64,000 bases of DNA from Rhynchospora pubera (GCA_028095005.1 CM051460.1:289777074-289841073), one strand, 5' to 3'. Numbered from the stretch's first letter, positions 32,767-46,472 are shown. Numbers and translations: made by a program. Notes: generated from the sequence alone by a model not told the origin.

Positions 32767-33227
32767 AGCCTACATGAATGCGTTGATCCAAGGATTATAT
32801 TCACCTACAAGTGAAGTGGACATATATTTGAATGGATTGTATAAAAGATGCTTGCACATCGCAGTTATTGCTTAGTTTATATATTTGCAAAAACTCTAAA
32901 CGGTTTTGGCTGGAAACTAAAAAACAAATATGACAACAACTGGAAGCAAAATAAATGTCTATGAATAAAACCTGGAATTCATTTGATATATTTAGAAATG
33001 TCTATGAATAAAACCTAGAATTCAACAAGATTGGATTTCATTTTATCTGATATGTAGAACAGCAGACTACCACTGCTTATAACAATGAAACATTTTAATA
33101 CTACAACTTTTCGGTGCCGCATTTGATGAGGAGCAAAAGTTTATTTTTCCCATTGGACCGTGAAACGTGAACCCATGCATTTACATTTGGTGCAATACTG
33201 TCGCTTGGTTTGCCTGACACGTGTCCC

Positions 33228-36200
33228 TCAACCCAGCTCATCCTGATTCTCCAATCTATGCACCTGAAAATAGAAAATAGAAAACTAAGGTAAATATTAT
33301 ATAACATTTGCAAATTTAGAGTTCTTCCGCTTTCCAACGTGCATAGTTCATGTTCCAAATTCATGCTTGATTTTGATTAGTCTTACATGGATAGGGTTTT
33401 ACGAACGTTTTATGATGTTCTTTATTTTCTTTCTTTGAACAGCCTGAAAGGCCTTAATTTGTAAAAGACCTAATCATCCACAATCAGCTCAAAACTAAAA
33501 AAAAAAAATTTAAAAAATAGATTACAAATGGACTCAGAGGAACGGTGGATAATATAAAAACAGACAAAACGAGATATTAGCACAACTTATTCTTGCCAGG
33601 TTTCCTCGATCGAGTATTAGCTCATATAGCATTTTACCAGTAAATTATCTGGTAGAATTGGGTTATATGAGCATTTTGGACGTATATCGAGAAACTGATC
33701 CCACAAGATAAAATAGAATACATCTAAAAGAAATGTGCACATTTCAGTGACATGCATCTCTGTTAGAATATTGTGCATGTCATCCTGGCAGGTTGTCACA
33801 TAACAAATTGAATTGCTTTTTGATCTACTTTATGTTGATAACTAAAAGCAATGGAATATTCTTTCTTTTGTTACTTAGTGAGTTTTGACATTTTGGCCTT
33901 TACTACTAACTAATTGATCTTAGTAATTAAATACCACATTCATTCAAGCCAAGCAAATGCATATTCCTCATATATATGCTACAACTCTTGAATAAATTGG
34001 TTAAGAAGCAACCTAATCCGACTTATTAAATAGGAAGGGATGTGGGGGCCATTTATTCATGTTTTCAATCTTATTGCAATGTATTGGACAAAGGAAAAAC
34101 ATGAGACAACACTTTTACCTTTTTGGATTTTATCATGCTTAGTGCGTTGAGTAATACTTTCTCCAACTTTTCTAGCTTGTTGGAATCAAGCTGCTCCAGA
34201 TGTTCATCATTAGCCCTACAATATTTTTTTTCTTCTGTTTTTAATTCACTTTGCCACTGTTAAAGACATGTATCTCTTGATGGTGCAAATTTTGCAAATT
34301 TTAATTTTTAGTTTAAATACATACCAAGAAGCAATATCTAGTATTGAAGACTTGAGATCACTATGGATGTTCTCATCATTTTGCTGCAGATAAATAATAA
34401 TTTTCTTATAACGGTTTATTGTCAGGACGTATGTACCATACCCATTTGAATATTTGAGGCAAGCTATACAATTGATGAAGCAAACATAATTACAATTAAA
34501 CTATGATCCAGGCATACCCTGCAGGTTCAGATTAGCAGTTTTACAAAGATAAGAGGTATTCTCTAACCAGTAAGTACAAACAAAAAAGAAAAGCAGAAAA
34601 GGAGAGTGATATGCTTGTCAATTACACATAGTCAAAACAATACTCTACTGAATACAGATCCTAGCAATTGCAACACTGGAATATATACCACACTTTACTT
34701 TCTTGCATGTAACATTCAACAATATATTTCATTAAAGATATTATATTATTTTGCAAATAAAATCATAAAAGAAAAAAGGACTACACATTAAGGTTTGAAT
34801 TTATCCTACGGTACCTGAATATTACTGCATGTGGTGTCCTCCAGTTTGGGCTGTCTTCCAGTTGTCTCTTTGGAAGTGCACGTAAATTGTTGATACCGTT
34901 TGAATGTCTTTCCAATGCTGCATTGAAGAAAAGGAGAGCTTAGGTATACATTAGAATTTATGATGAACCTGTACTTCTTACACTCAGGTACACATTTTAG
35001 AATTTATAATGAACCTATATATGTATTGAATGGCATAGTGCTTAGGTTAATGATTGGGTAACCACAGAAACGTTATAACTACGTTCAGGATGTACTATCA
35101 GCGTAGCAAACCACATCATCATAGGTTCCATGCTTTTGGTTCTTGCATCGGAATAAATGCACATAATGAAGTTCTATGACTTTTATTTGAACTTACTTAC
35201 AATTAATTTAAATATGACCCTTTTAATTACCTCCGTCCCATCTCTCTATTAACAATTCTAACACGTTTCCAAAATCCAGCAGTTCATGTGTACCTTTTCT
35301 TTGATTTACATTTTTTCTTTCTCTTTTTACAGTTCTCATCCTAATTTTTGTTATCCTTCTAATTTGCCCCAATGATGCTGTAGCTTTGTTGCATAGTTGT
35401 ATACGTGAATGATAAGTCATTTACCCCAATTGAACTCAAGTTTGAGATATAGAAGTTCATCTTCTAGATTACAGTGAAATTGGCAAAGCTATAAAGGAAT
35501 TAACTAGAAAGCAAGTAAGATATTGTCACCAATAGACATTATTCCAAATATATATAGGCCGAATGTTCTAAATATTACCAAATATGACACTTAAAGTGCA
35601 GCATATATTTTACATAAAAAAACATATAACAGCATTAAATTCAGAGCTGTGTTACAAGAATGACTCAGACATAACCAGAAATATTGATTTAGTGCATCTG
35701 ATGTGTGATTATAGTTTGGGTGTTGCTTTTACTTCACCTTTGTATATTCTACCTATCCCTCCATAATGAGGGCCTAGTTAGATTTTTGAAACCCCTTTCA
35801 TATTTCATCAAAGTTTCATTTGAATAGTAGATTCTTCGTGGTTTTCTATGATGACCTCACATTTTTTTTCTTTATTACACGAGTGTCCAGCAGTTCGTGG
35901 TTTGTTTTCTACAAGGGAGAATATAGAAGGTAAGTTCTACAAAGGCTAATTTTTTTCTGAAATGGTAAATTCATAAGAATGTTTAGTCCATGAAGAAATA
36001 ACAAACATGCAGTTGAAAAAAAGGAATATAACACATATTGTTTGATAAAAATGAAAGTCACGAGATGTTGATAAGTTTCTTCCGTTTAAAAAGGACCGAT
36101 ATTCATTGTCCCTAAAGTTGAACCTTGGAAATTAAGGAAGAGAGAGAAAAGGTGGCTCTTTATAACCTCACTCATTTGTTTCATTTCTTCTCTCCTTCAC

Positions 36201-39200
36201 CCTTTTACAAATGGATAATGACTAGTAAATAAAGTTCTCTTTGAAAATTGATATGAGGAATCTCCGAATTTTTAATAAAAATATCTATTTGTGAACTACA
36301 AGTTAGTTATTTATAATTAGGGCAACATAAAATTGGAGTTTGGGTGTATGTGAGTGGCTGACAAAATAATAAATACAAACAGTTGGCTAAATGTGATTGC
36401 AATGACACGCAACAATGCAAAATATTATTATAGCACTACTTTAAAGAGGTATTAAGATTGATTTGCCCACCATAATCATCCTAGACTGGAACTATTTATT
36501 TTACCAAAATACCATTGTCTCAATTCACTTAGTAGAAACTTCATTTTAATCAATGAATTGATTAATGCTGTTGCAAAGATGTGAAAAATAATTTTAATTA
36601 AAATTAGAACAAATATAATTTTCATCAATGTGTTTATGTTAATTAATGCAATGATTATTGACATAATTTGTTTCACTTCATAATAACTATGTTAAACTGT
36701 TAATCAACATATATAATGTTGAAATATATATCTCCCTTGAGATTAATGTAAGGTACATGCACAACAGCAACAGCAGCAGCAACAACAACAACAATAACTT
36801 TTAGTCCCCTATAAGTTGGGATAGGCAACAATTGAAACCCTAGCTACAAGACCAAAGTGATATATGTACTAGTGTTATTAATCTAATTAAATTCGATAGT
36901 ATATTAATCTAAGTTTGTTTAAAAAAATAAATTATTGATAATATTACAAGCATTGTACTAAAGCAGAATTAGTGTTTGATGAAATCCATGTAATGATTAA
37001 ACAATTGATCAGATGAAAGTTATTATGAGCATCTAATCTTAATACTATAATTAATTACATACTGTTTGTATTAGAATCTTTCCTGGCCGATGATGGGGAA
37101 TTTTGAGAAGGAGTTTGTTGGATGTTACTCTCATCTACTAGTTTGATCTTGCTTTATGCCACTACAATGGGTAATTTACCTTTCTTAAAGAAATAGCTAG
37201 GTAATTAATCGCATAGAGACCAGACTTTCTTTGTCTCAAAATTAGGTATTGTTTGTAAGTTGTAACCCCACAAATTGTGAAGGATTTGTGTTAAAAGCAG
37301 TGTTTTCAAAGCCCTACCAGATATCTGAAAATTTTGATAATATCGAAAACCGGAACAGTGACCGAAACGGCTGTATCCGATATTGTAAGAGGAAAAACTG
37401 GAAAATTTCGGAAAATACCGGATTTCCGTTACTTGGCCGGTAAGGATGCTGGTACGGTTTTAAAAACACTGGTTAAAAGTATGCAATTTTGGAAAATGGC
37501 TCGCTTGAGGCGGTGACTATGTACTCTGGTGAAACTTTCCTTTGGTCAACATGGTTTGCTCTTATAGGCTATGGCTGAGCACCTTGATGGGTCAAAATTA
37601 TGAATCATTAGGGTCTTCTTGTTTTGAGCGACTCTACTCCCTTTGACACCTCTTCCATTTCCATATCGCTACTGCAAAGGGATTCTTTTTATCAAGGCTT
37701 ATCAGATGATGCAATTCAACTTCATCTGCCTCACCTACATGTGTTCCTGCATGTTGCACAGCTGGTGATCATTGCATGACTTCCTCCCAAGCCCAGCAAT
37801 GCATCTTTTTCACAACATACAGCAGCTATTGACTCAAGCAATGTGATCATTTTGGAAGTGGAATTGACTCTATTTTCATTGTTTGATCACTTTGCAGTTT
37901 ACATGATGAGACAAAGCATGGATGATGCGAGTGCCTTACATCAATGCATATAAAGATAAAGTCATCCCAGCTTTTCGACATTGTAAGTACTCTCTAACTT
38001 AAACAGGTGGTGAATATAATGCATGATACTCGTGCACCTTCACTGACGAATAAAAATAAAATAAGAAAATAATTTATATGGCTGTTTTAGTCTTAGGGAA
38101 TGCAAATTTCTTTATTCAAATAAGAATCTAGTTTGACTGACGACAAAACTACAAGATGTCTATGAAATAAGTTAGCTGTTCTTATTACATATATATAGGT
38201 AGAATGATATCCTCGATCAGCAGTTCCGGCAGAGTGGAGTTCAGCATCACAATCATTCAATCGATAATAGATGTCTCGTGATTAATATCAGATCGGTACA
38301 ATTCGTAAATCTTAACCGTCAAGAGTAAATCGGGTGGTTAGAGAGGAATTCTTAAAACGAACTCCAGAGAATACAGATCCATAGATAGGCATGCTGCCAA
38401 AGTGCTAATATTGTTTTAAACTTGCTGCCAGAGTATAAACCACAGAATAATTCTTTCCAATGTGGTAGATGATTTTATTTGGATCCTTTTCAAATCACGT
38501 CTTCACAACAACCACCACAACTGCTACTAAGTCATTTGTCCAACTTGTTGGGTAGGCTAAAAAGATATTTAACGGAAAAATCATAAAAAATATAATAATG
38601 TATAAAAATACTAATAATAGCAATAATATTAATACTACTAATAATAATAATAATAAAACCTACACCCTCAGCCAAAATCTAATAAAGTGACCTACAAACC
38701 TATAGCATCACTTGTACTCCCAGATTCCTATGTCATGGCTCCACTATATATGAATTGCTAGCCTCCATATGCTCCTATCGATCATCAACTTCTTGGAGAC
38801 ATTCCATTCTTTAAGGTCTATATCTATATTTATTGTTTCTTCACATGTCAATCTTGGTCTACCTCTGCCTCTCGTGTGTTTTCGAAATGGTTGAAAATTC
38901 CGCTATGCACCGGTGCTTTAGGAGGCCTACGTTAGATACGTCAAAACCATCTCAAACGATATTGGGTCAGTTTCTTCTCTATCGGTGCAATCCTAACCAT
39001 ATCACGTATGTCATCATTTTTAATTCGGTCTCTTCTCGTGTGACCGCAAATCCACCGCAACATACACATCTCTGCTACACTAATTTTCTAGACATGTCGA
39101 CTTTAATAGCCCAACATTTCGTTCACTCTGCTCTTATCCTATGACTAATATTTTCATCTATCTCACCATCGCTATGTAGCATTGACTTCAAATATAGAAA

Positions 39201-40418
39201 AGTGTCTTTCATAGGCACTACTTGTCTGTCTAAACGGACATCTTCACCTTCTAGCCGTACCCCACTGAACTCACACCTCATATAGTCCGTCTTAATTCTG
39301 CTAAGACTAAACCCTTTCGACTCTAGAATTTGTCTCCACAACTCTAATTTTTTGTCGACACCCGTCCTACACTCATCGATTAGCATCACTTCATCAGCAG
39401 CATACACTAAGAAATTTTTTCTTGTATATCCTTCGTGATCTCATCTATCACTAAAGTAAAATATAAAGGATCAAAGCTGATCCCTAAAACATTATTTTAT
39501 TTCATTTATAAGTTTAAAGTTTCTTCCAATTAATAACTTTTGCCCATGTATGCTACAAGTGCCGAAGGCCACCAAGGGCAGCATTAACTTGATACCTTAT
39601 TAACTAAAAAGGTGTATTTCAATGCATTATTGCCCGACGACCACACACTGAAAAATAATTAGAAAGTCAGTGCACACAAATTGAGGTCACTTGGTGATAA
39701 GGATGACCTTTAGTTGGGAGATATTTAGGAATCTACTATACTGTGCATGCATTAAACAAATTAGGCATCTTTTGCCAACAAAAGCCTGCTTTATAATCCT
39801 ATATGTCTCTAAAGTCTAAACGTTTCTGTACATAAAAAAGGATGATACATAATCAAAACCTCAGATAATTTTGGAAAAAGCTCTCCATGAGATTTTTCAT
39901 TTTATTTTATTTTATTTTTTTTTGGCAATTTTCTCATTTTTTTTATAACAGTGAATTAGTGATCAGTTCCTTCTCTCCAGGTGAATATAAGTATGCAATT
40001 CTGTAGTTCATACTGCAGAATAGAAGCTTAATTAAACTATGCTCGCCTCACTCCAAAATTTGTCCCATTTTGCCATACAAAGGAAATGCAGCTCACCTAA
40101 TCAAGATTGAAAGCTTGAAACCCTAACTCTGGTCACTTAAAAGTGTTGAACTTTACTAAAAGAAAGAAGCGGATCTAAGGTGTCATACCAGGAGCAAGAG
40201 GAGTACTCGAAGAGGCGGCCAGCAGGAGAGAAGACGAGAAGCGCCACCTCAGCATCACAGAGAACAGCGAGCTCAAAGGCTTTCTTGAAGAGACCAGATT
40301 TCCTCTTCGAAAACCTGACTTGTCTACTCGTCTTGTCTTCTATCCGCGCTAGCTTCACCCTTCCCCTCCTCTTCTTCTTATTCTTTGCTTCTCCCATGGC
40401 CATGGATGAAGGCTCCAT
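33228..40418 (-). CDS. MIKC-type MADS-box transcription factor, FLC-clade/ODDSOC-like (copy 2)
   Basis: Second copy of the six-exon gene: 40418-40189, 34917-34815, 34383-34325, 34215-34119, 33784-33752, 33263-33228. I saw no coding difference from the copy at 6942-14132, and the reading frame and splice borders are intact. The 5.27-kb first intron carries the same LINE (38504-39491), LINE tail (36762-36827) and hAT MITE (37298-37471). The proximal upstream region, including the hAT element at 40697, is also shared, so both copies would start with the same promoter. They diverge only beyond the duplication edge, about 2.6 kb upstream of the start codon, where copy 1 has a solo LTR and copy 2 has unrelated DNA. 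Confidence 0.85.
36762..36827 (-). mobile_element. LINE 3' tail remnant (copy 2)
   Basis: CAACAACAACAATAAC followed by TTTTAGTCCCC...GTTGGGATAGGC, as at 10476-10541. Confidence 0.65.
37298..37471. mobile_element. hAT-type MITE (copy 2)
   Basis: CAGTGTTTT...AAAACACTG with TSD GTTAAAAG at 37290-37297 and 37472-37479. Confidence 0.88.
38504..39491 (-). mobile_element. 5'-truncated L1-type LINE (copy 2)
   Basis: Same fragment as 12218-13205. RT remnant frame at 39123-39407. Confidence 0.82.
39123..39407 (-). pseudogene. LINE reverse transcriptase fragment (copy 2)
   Basis: [15 protein letters not shown] and [15 protein letters not shown] as in copy 1. FADD is altered and the upstream frame is broken. 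Confidence 0.85.
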
Positions 40419-40696
40419 CAATTTATTACTTTGCACTTTCTAAATTCTACTTTACTGTTTGGATTGGGACAGATTGAGAAAGGTAGTGGTTTAGAAAGTA
40501 GCGGAGGAAGAAGACAGAGAGGATGGGCCAGGTGGAGATCACACAACTGGACGAACCTCTCCTCTTCAGAATATAACGGAGAGGTCCAGCGTTATAGGCT
40601 TTCAAGTTTAAACTCATTTGGTAACTACTAATAAAATAATTGTTCCTCAAAAAAAAAATAATAATAATCAAATAAAAGAACTGTATATCCTGTGTA

Positions 40697-41591
40697 CAGG
40701 GGCGAAGCTATGTGTAGCAAGGTGGGTTCATGGACCCACCTCAAAAAAAAGTTTCTTAATAGTATATTTGTTTGTAATTAAAAAAAAGGTCACAAGAAGT
40801 TAGGGATCCATCTCAAAAATTTAAAGGACCCAGCTAGACATTTCGTGTTTGATTTGAATTGTATAACGATGCCTAAAAAATCGTATAGGGACCCAAGTAG
40901 CATTTGTTCCTGACTAATCGTCTTCTTCCTTCATCCCCAATTAATTTTATTAAGACAAAATTTAGAATAAAAATGAAATATTTGGATAAATAATTATTTG
41001 TAGTATATATATATACTAGCGTGAATCTCGTGCATTGCATGATTCGTCTATATAATATTTTGTGAACTTTAGGACATAATAAACAAAAGCTACCACATAA
41101 GATAAAAAATACAATTCGGATATTATATAAAAACTGTCAGTAAAAATCATAAATACTATTCTTGTCAAAAAAAATTCGAGCGCCACAAAAGATAAGAAAT
41201 ATTGTGGTTTGAATAGTGGCCAAATTCCTCTGTATGCCTTATATCTTTATATATCTATAATATAGAAAAAAAGTGTTCAATAAGATTTCTAATGAACCTA
41301 TTATGTAAAATTATGACAAAAATAAAAATTCATAGGAAATTGTTGTATTTTTGTATTGTCTTGATTTTTGAATTATTATTTTGTATATTAAATATATTAT
41401 TTTAGATTTTCTATTGTTATTATAATATGTATTTGATTTCTCATGAATTTTTTTGTATCACATTATTTAGAGTTCTTTATTTAAAAAATATTATTATACT
41501 ATATTTATATTAAAAGTTACATCATACATATACTTTCAGCAAAATAAAAAATTGCGGACCCTGCTGACATAAAATCCTAGCTTCGCCACTG
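40697..41591. mobile_element. Non-autonomous hAT element, 895 bp (copy 2)
   Basis: CAGGGGCGAAGC...GCTTCGCCACTG with TSD CCTGTGTA at 40689-40696 and 41592-41599. It is one base shorter than copy 1 because of a poly-A run (8 versus 9 A) near 40786. It lies about 280 bp upstream of the MADS start codon. Confidence 0.92.
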
Positions 41592-41752
41592 CCTGTGTAC
41601 CAATGAAATTCGGACTTTTTAAATTAGGTGTATGATCCAATCTATACTTTGGATTAAGAAACAACATTAGTTTTTTTTTTCAATTTTGATTAAATGCTAA
41701 TACATATGTAGTTATATACAAACTTTATTACTTGAGCGTCAGAACTCTTTTG

Positions 41753-41757
<5 letters not shown>

Positions 41758-41791
<34 letters not shown>
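41758..41791. repeat. (AT)n microsatellite (copy 2)
   Basis: 34 bp, preceded by an extra A relative to copy 1. Confidence 0.95.
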
Positions 41792-41795
<4 letters not shown>

Positions 41796-41935
41796 CTCTT
41801 CATTTAGAGACGGAGTAAAATATCACTATGAGAGACTCAGAATTAGACAAAATTAAAGTATCATTTTGTTGCGAAGACAGAAACAATACAAATTTACAAA
41901 AATTATTTTCACAAAAGAAGATATGTATATATAAT

Positions 41936-42345
41936 AGAGTTTAGCTATGGTGAGATGTATCACAAAAAATCTTCTGTGAGATGCGACCAAATCTCATGAA
42001 TTCGGTTCAAAATGATTGATCCAAACCGTGCAATATATGATCTCGCTATTGAAATCTTCTTGTAGACCAAATTTTACATTTTTTTTTCAGAATTTTAACT
42101 ATTTTTTTAGATTTTTAAAAATGTCAGTTCTTGAACGGTACAAAACTAATTAGATTAACGATTTTCTAAAATTTAAAAAAAATACTTAAAAATTTTGAAA
42201 AAAATGTAAAATTTATTCTGCATGGATATTTCAATAAAGAGATCATATTAGACGGTTTGAATCGGTTATTTTGAACCAGATTCATGAGTTTTGATCGCAT
42301 CTCATGGAAGATTTTTTGTGATGCATCTCACCATAGCTAAACTCT
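41936..42345. mobile_element. Foldback MITE (copy 2)
   Basis: Same palindromic element as 15652-16061. It holds two of the substitutions that separate the copies (42150 and 42175). Confidence 0.85.
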
Positions 42346-43024
42346 GTATATATATCTCTTGAAAATAAATGTACTTATATACACAATTAATATTTCTTAT
42401 ATTAATGAAGAAAAAACATAAATTTATTTAACTTAGTGTTCAAATCTTACTAATTTCCCCATATATTATTGCTATGCAATTAGTAGATGATAATAATAAT
42501 TAATTTTCAATAGGATTATTATTTAGTTTGAGCCATAAAAGAAGTTAAGAAAACACAAAGTACATTAAGTCAAAGTATATTTAACAGAGCTATTATACCA
42601 CAATCAAGCTAATTTGTTAATCAGGTTAAATAAGAAAACATTATTTGATTAAAATTAATTTAGTTACGTGAAATACAACTTTGTATATATAAACAAATTT
42701 AATTACCATAATTAAGATGCGAGGATTAATTATAAATGTAGAATAGTATATGGTTTATACAATTGAACAAAAATATATATATAGGGGTCGTATAATTTTA
42801 TAATTTTTCAAACTCGACATATTCCTGTTACGACCTTGGTGTATTCACTCTTCTAGACTATATAGTTGACACACGCGCACAGATCCATCGAGTATATGTT
42901 AATAATTTAATATTAATACAAAGATGTAATATAAGGAAAAAAATGTAATCCGGGACATTTCAAACAAGATGGCATTAAAACTATTTAAAAGTGATGCAAA
43001 CTTAATCTGGATTCGCATTTGAAA

Positions 43025-43490
43025 ATGATGGGTTTTAACGTCTTGTAAAACAGAAGCTAATGATGATATCTCATGTATTCATTGTCTGACAAGTGAAAAG
43101 ACTTTATTTAGGATCGAGAATATACTTACATCCAAATAAATAATTGAATATTCTATTGAAAGCATGAATATGTATGCGAGTTCCAGCTTAAAGATGCCAA
43201 GGATTTTTTCGTCGAAATTAGTTACAATCATCCCTATCTTTTCTATTCCCATCCAGCGTCACTCTTAACTCCCAGCGTTACTCATCCCTTTCTTAACTCT
43301 TGGCCTTTACTCACCCTCCCTTCTCTGATCTCGTCCCCTGCCATCCTGTGCATTCTTACCCATCCCTTCTTGATACCTACACATCCTAGCCCCCCCATGC
43401 ACCTCATACTGTTATATAAAATAATATTAATTGTCCTACATCATCATACTAACTGTGCTATATTTTAATACTAGCTGTCTTGAAAACTAA
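43025..43490. other. Intergenic beyond duplication edge
   Basis: Unrelated to the sequence after copy 1. A pyrimidine-rich stretch with repeated CTTAACTC / CCCAGCGT(C/T)ACTC lies at 43240-43400. No gene seen. Confidence 0.5.
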
Positions 43491-43625
43491 AACAATTAAA
43501 AAATAATACAAATTATTCTGAAAAAAATAATTATTGAAAAATGTTATTTATTGTCATGACAATTAAAAAATAATACAAATTATTCTGAAAAAAATAATTA
43601 TTGAAAAATGTTATTTATTGTCATG
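43491..43625. repeat. 66-bp tandem duplication
   Basis: Two adjacent near-perfect units (AATTAAAAAATAATACAAAT ... TTATTTATTGTCATGA). A diverged third copy in the same orientation is at 55435-55505, beyond the other end of the virus-containing block. Confidence 0.9.
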
Positions 43626-43640
43626 AGAACTAGGACAAAG

Positions 43641-43980
43641 GTCATGTTTGATAGTAACTTAACTCATGCCTAACTCAGTTAAGAATGAGTTAAGACACCA
43701 AACGTGTCTTAAAATTAAATTGATAAGATTACTTAACTGCTGACTGGACTATAAAGTTAAGAAAAAAAATCTGCTGACATGACATCTTAAACTAAGACCG
43801 TAGGCCATGTTTGGCAGGGACTTAAATTGTTTATTAAGTTAAGAATTTGTAACTAGTAAAGTTATCTTATTCCATCAAAGTTAAGTTGTGTTTGGTATGG
43901 ATTTAAAAATTAGTAACTGATTAAATAATAAGTTTCCATTAATATATAAATTGTTAATTCTAAAAAGACCAAAATACCCA
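43641..43980. repeat. Left arms (A, B) of inverted repeats flanking the viral locus
   Basis: A (43641-43800: CATGTTTGATAGTAACTTAA...) is the reverse complement of 54121-54285. B (43801-43980: CATGTTTGGCAGGGACTTAA...) is the reverse complement of 55234-55390. Both begin with a TGTTTGGTA-like end, as in hAT-type MITEs, and contain TTAAGAATGAGTTAAG-type repeats. Outer TSDs not resolved. Confidence 0.7.
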
Positions 43981-44433
43981 CATATTAAGAAAACGATAAA
44001 TTTAAGTCATATTATCACTCCGTCGTTATATCAAGCCATATTATAACACAAACTAAACAAAAATAAAAAAAACATCTGACATAAATAAATCTTAAGGAAC
44101 AATTAGATCGCGAAGGATCTTTATACAGACTGGTACATTTTGAGCTGTCCCAGAAAATTGAAATTAGAGAATATTTAGAGAACTTATTTATAAAACAGGC
44201 TCAAAGTTGTTCGTCCCTAAAAATTGAAACTGGAGAATAATTAGAGAACAATCAAAGAACTGATTTATCTAATTTGGGCTAACATGCCCGTTTGCTAGAT
44301 CTCAATTTCTGATATCCAATTAAATAAGGGAAATGGCCAAAAGTATTTGAGGACCGGTGGTTTGTAATTTAACATAATGCTCATTTATTTTCTTTGCATT
44401 CGATGATCAATTTTGAACCGTTCGACTTGAAAT
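43981..44433. other. Non-coding
   Basis: Loose direct repeat AAATTGAAA(T/C)T(A/G)GAGAAT(A/T)(A/T)TTAGAGAAC near 44155 and 44220. Otherwise nothing recognised. Confidence 0.45.
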
Positions 44434-46036
44434 TGTTGGAGTTATGTTCTGGAAGTCAATAATTTAATGACTTAAATATTAGTTTATGCTTAGGATGATA
44501 TTTTATCATCTGTTCCTAGGTTTATTATTGACAGATCATTCAGGTTGAGGATCTGAATTGTAGATCACTGTGGATCATTCTTTAGAATGACAATAATAAA
44601 TTTAAAAGGTCCATAATCTTGATAATTAACAAAGGAATATTAATTATCATATAAGATTAGTATGCAAGTTAAGTGATGATTAAGTTCTACTAATCATAGG
44701 TAAAGAGTTACCAACTTAATTGCATATGTGTATATTATGGAACATAGCACAGGACATGACCCAACGAAATAAATATATGGATTGTGTTATGTGTCATTAT
44801 TTATTTCGTTATAATTTTGGTTCTAAGTTTGAGATGATTATCTTTTCCACATGAGGATAGGTTCTATAAATCTTGTCTACCGCTGATTTCCGTTAAGGGT
44901 TGCTATACGGACTTGATTTACGTTCTCTTTAATTGTGCGGGAAAAAGCTAATCATCAAGAAAACCGTATGTCCCTCATTAATTCACTTAGTGAGTGACGA
45001 TATCTGTTTGGGCCCATTGATGGAGTTGGATCGTATGCGCGCAACTAAGCGATCAACTCTAGATCAAGAAACGTATAATCTGCAAGAATGACACATTCCT
45101 ATCTTGGATTATACGAAGATATCGTGAGACATAAGAATCAAAATAGAGAAATACTTTTATTCTCTTATGCAGGATTGAAATACTGTAGCAGTACACTATT
45201 TATGTGAATTGAGAATCATAACGTGTTGCTAGATACCGCTTATGATTATTGGAATTAAATAACGATTTAATTCCATGGCCAACATAACATAAATCCTCAA
45301 AGGGTCACACAAATAGGTTTTGACCATACGTGCATTAATTATTTATTCGCAGCAGTTAGTTCTGTGAAAATATAATAGTTTGATTAATTAATTATATATG
45401 GTTGTGAACCGTTATAATTAATTAAATCAAAATGATCATATAGTAAATGAGGCCTAATTAATTGAATTAGATAGCCCATTTAGCCCATAATAGTGGGCCA
45501 GCCTAATAGGATGGCATACTTGTAATTATGGAAGAGAACAATTAGGTTTTGGCTTCTCTATATAAGGACCACTTACTTGGAGAACAAACCTAAGGATTCT
45601 TTTCTCTCTCCTCCTCTTTCTCTAGGCCGCCACCTCCATCAAGAGGAGAAAATTTCAGAATTTTCTCCCTTGGTTCTATCCTTTGTTCTATCTATAGGGC
45701 TCATGTGTTGAGCATAAATCCACAAATTAATTGCATGATTGATTGGTGAAAGAAGGGATTAGGCTTAACCTCCTATCTACTAGCATCGATCGAGGTTTTG
45801 GTTCATACCTTGGTGGACTCGAGGCGGCACCGGTGAATTGGTGGTGGAGTAGGCACGCCATCGACTCCTAAGCCATGGAATCGAGCATCTTGGTTGCTAT
45901 ACCAAGAGAGGTACAAACTTTCCACCTATCTCTTGTGTCAATTGACTTATGCACTAGATCCTTACCTGTTCTTTATTTAATTAGATTAATTAAGTGTAAT
46001 TAGTCATAAAATTAAAATTGAGCGTTTTCCTAACAG
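44434..46036 (+). mobile_element. Solo LTR 2, 1603 bp
   Basis: TGTTGGAGTTATGTTC...TTTCCTAACA flanked by a perfect 5-bp TSD GAAAT (44429-44433, 46037-46041). Homologous to 16768-18526, with shared blocks such as GTTGGATCGTATGCGCG and CTATATAAGGACC, but about 150 bp shorter, mainly through deletions near the middle. No internal region. Confidence 0.93.
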
Positions 46037-46041
46037 AAATC

Positions 46042-46472
46042 AGAGTGAGAGGAAATTTTTTTTTTCTTGTTTATTTGACTACGAGAGATAATGACAAAAG
46101 AGAAAGTACGAAACCTGATTTACCGGAAAGAAAATGAGGAAGTGAAAGATTAAAAACGAATTTAGCGGAAAGCAATCACCTGAAATAAACAATCAGACCA
46201 AAAACCACAAAATTAATTGATACCTGATTTAACGAGAGCCAATCTAAGTGTAATCGATAGATAGGAGGGTCGGCTAGGTTTTGTGAGTAGAAGGGAACGT
46301 TGATGAATTTTTATAGGAGTCAAGTTCTTTTTTTATAAGTATTCAAACGTGATTTGGTAAAATTGAAAGCTTTCTTTTCGAAAATGAAACCTTCTTTGGA
46401 AGAGAGAAGAAGATTCAGTGATTTTAGGAAGAGGAGGGAGTGTTCAGAAGAGGGAAACAATGCCCATCGTGA
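46042..46472. other. Non-coding left flank of viral block
   Basis: Purine-rich. The ORF on the minus strand (46320-46631) spans the inverted repeat and is probably chance. Confidence 0.5.

Larger units (their letters stand above)
26287..43024. repeat. Segmental duplication, copy 2
   Basis: Direct-orientation near-copy of 1-16740. It ends at GCATTTGAAA (43024) and continues into unrelated sequence. Identity must extend left of 26287 by an unknown amount, because the window begins inside copy 1. Confidence 0.97.
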
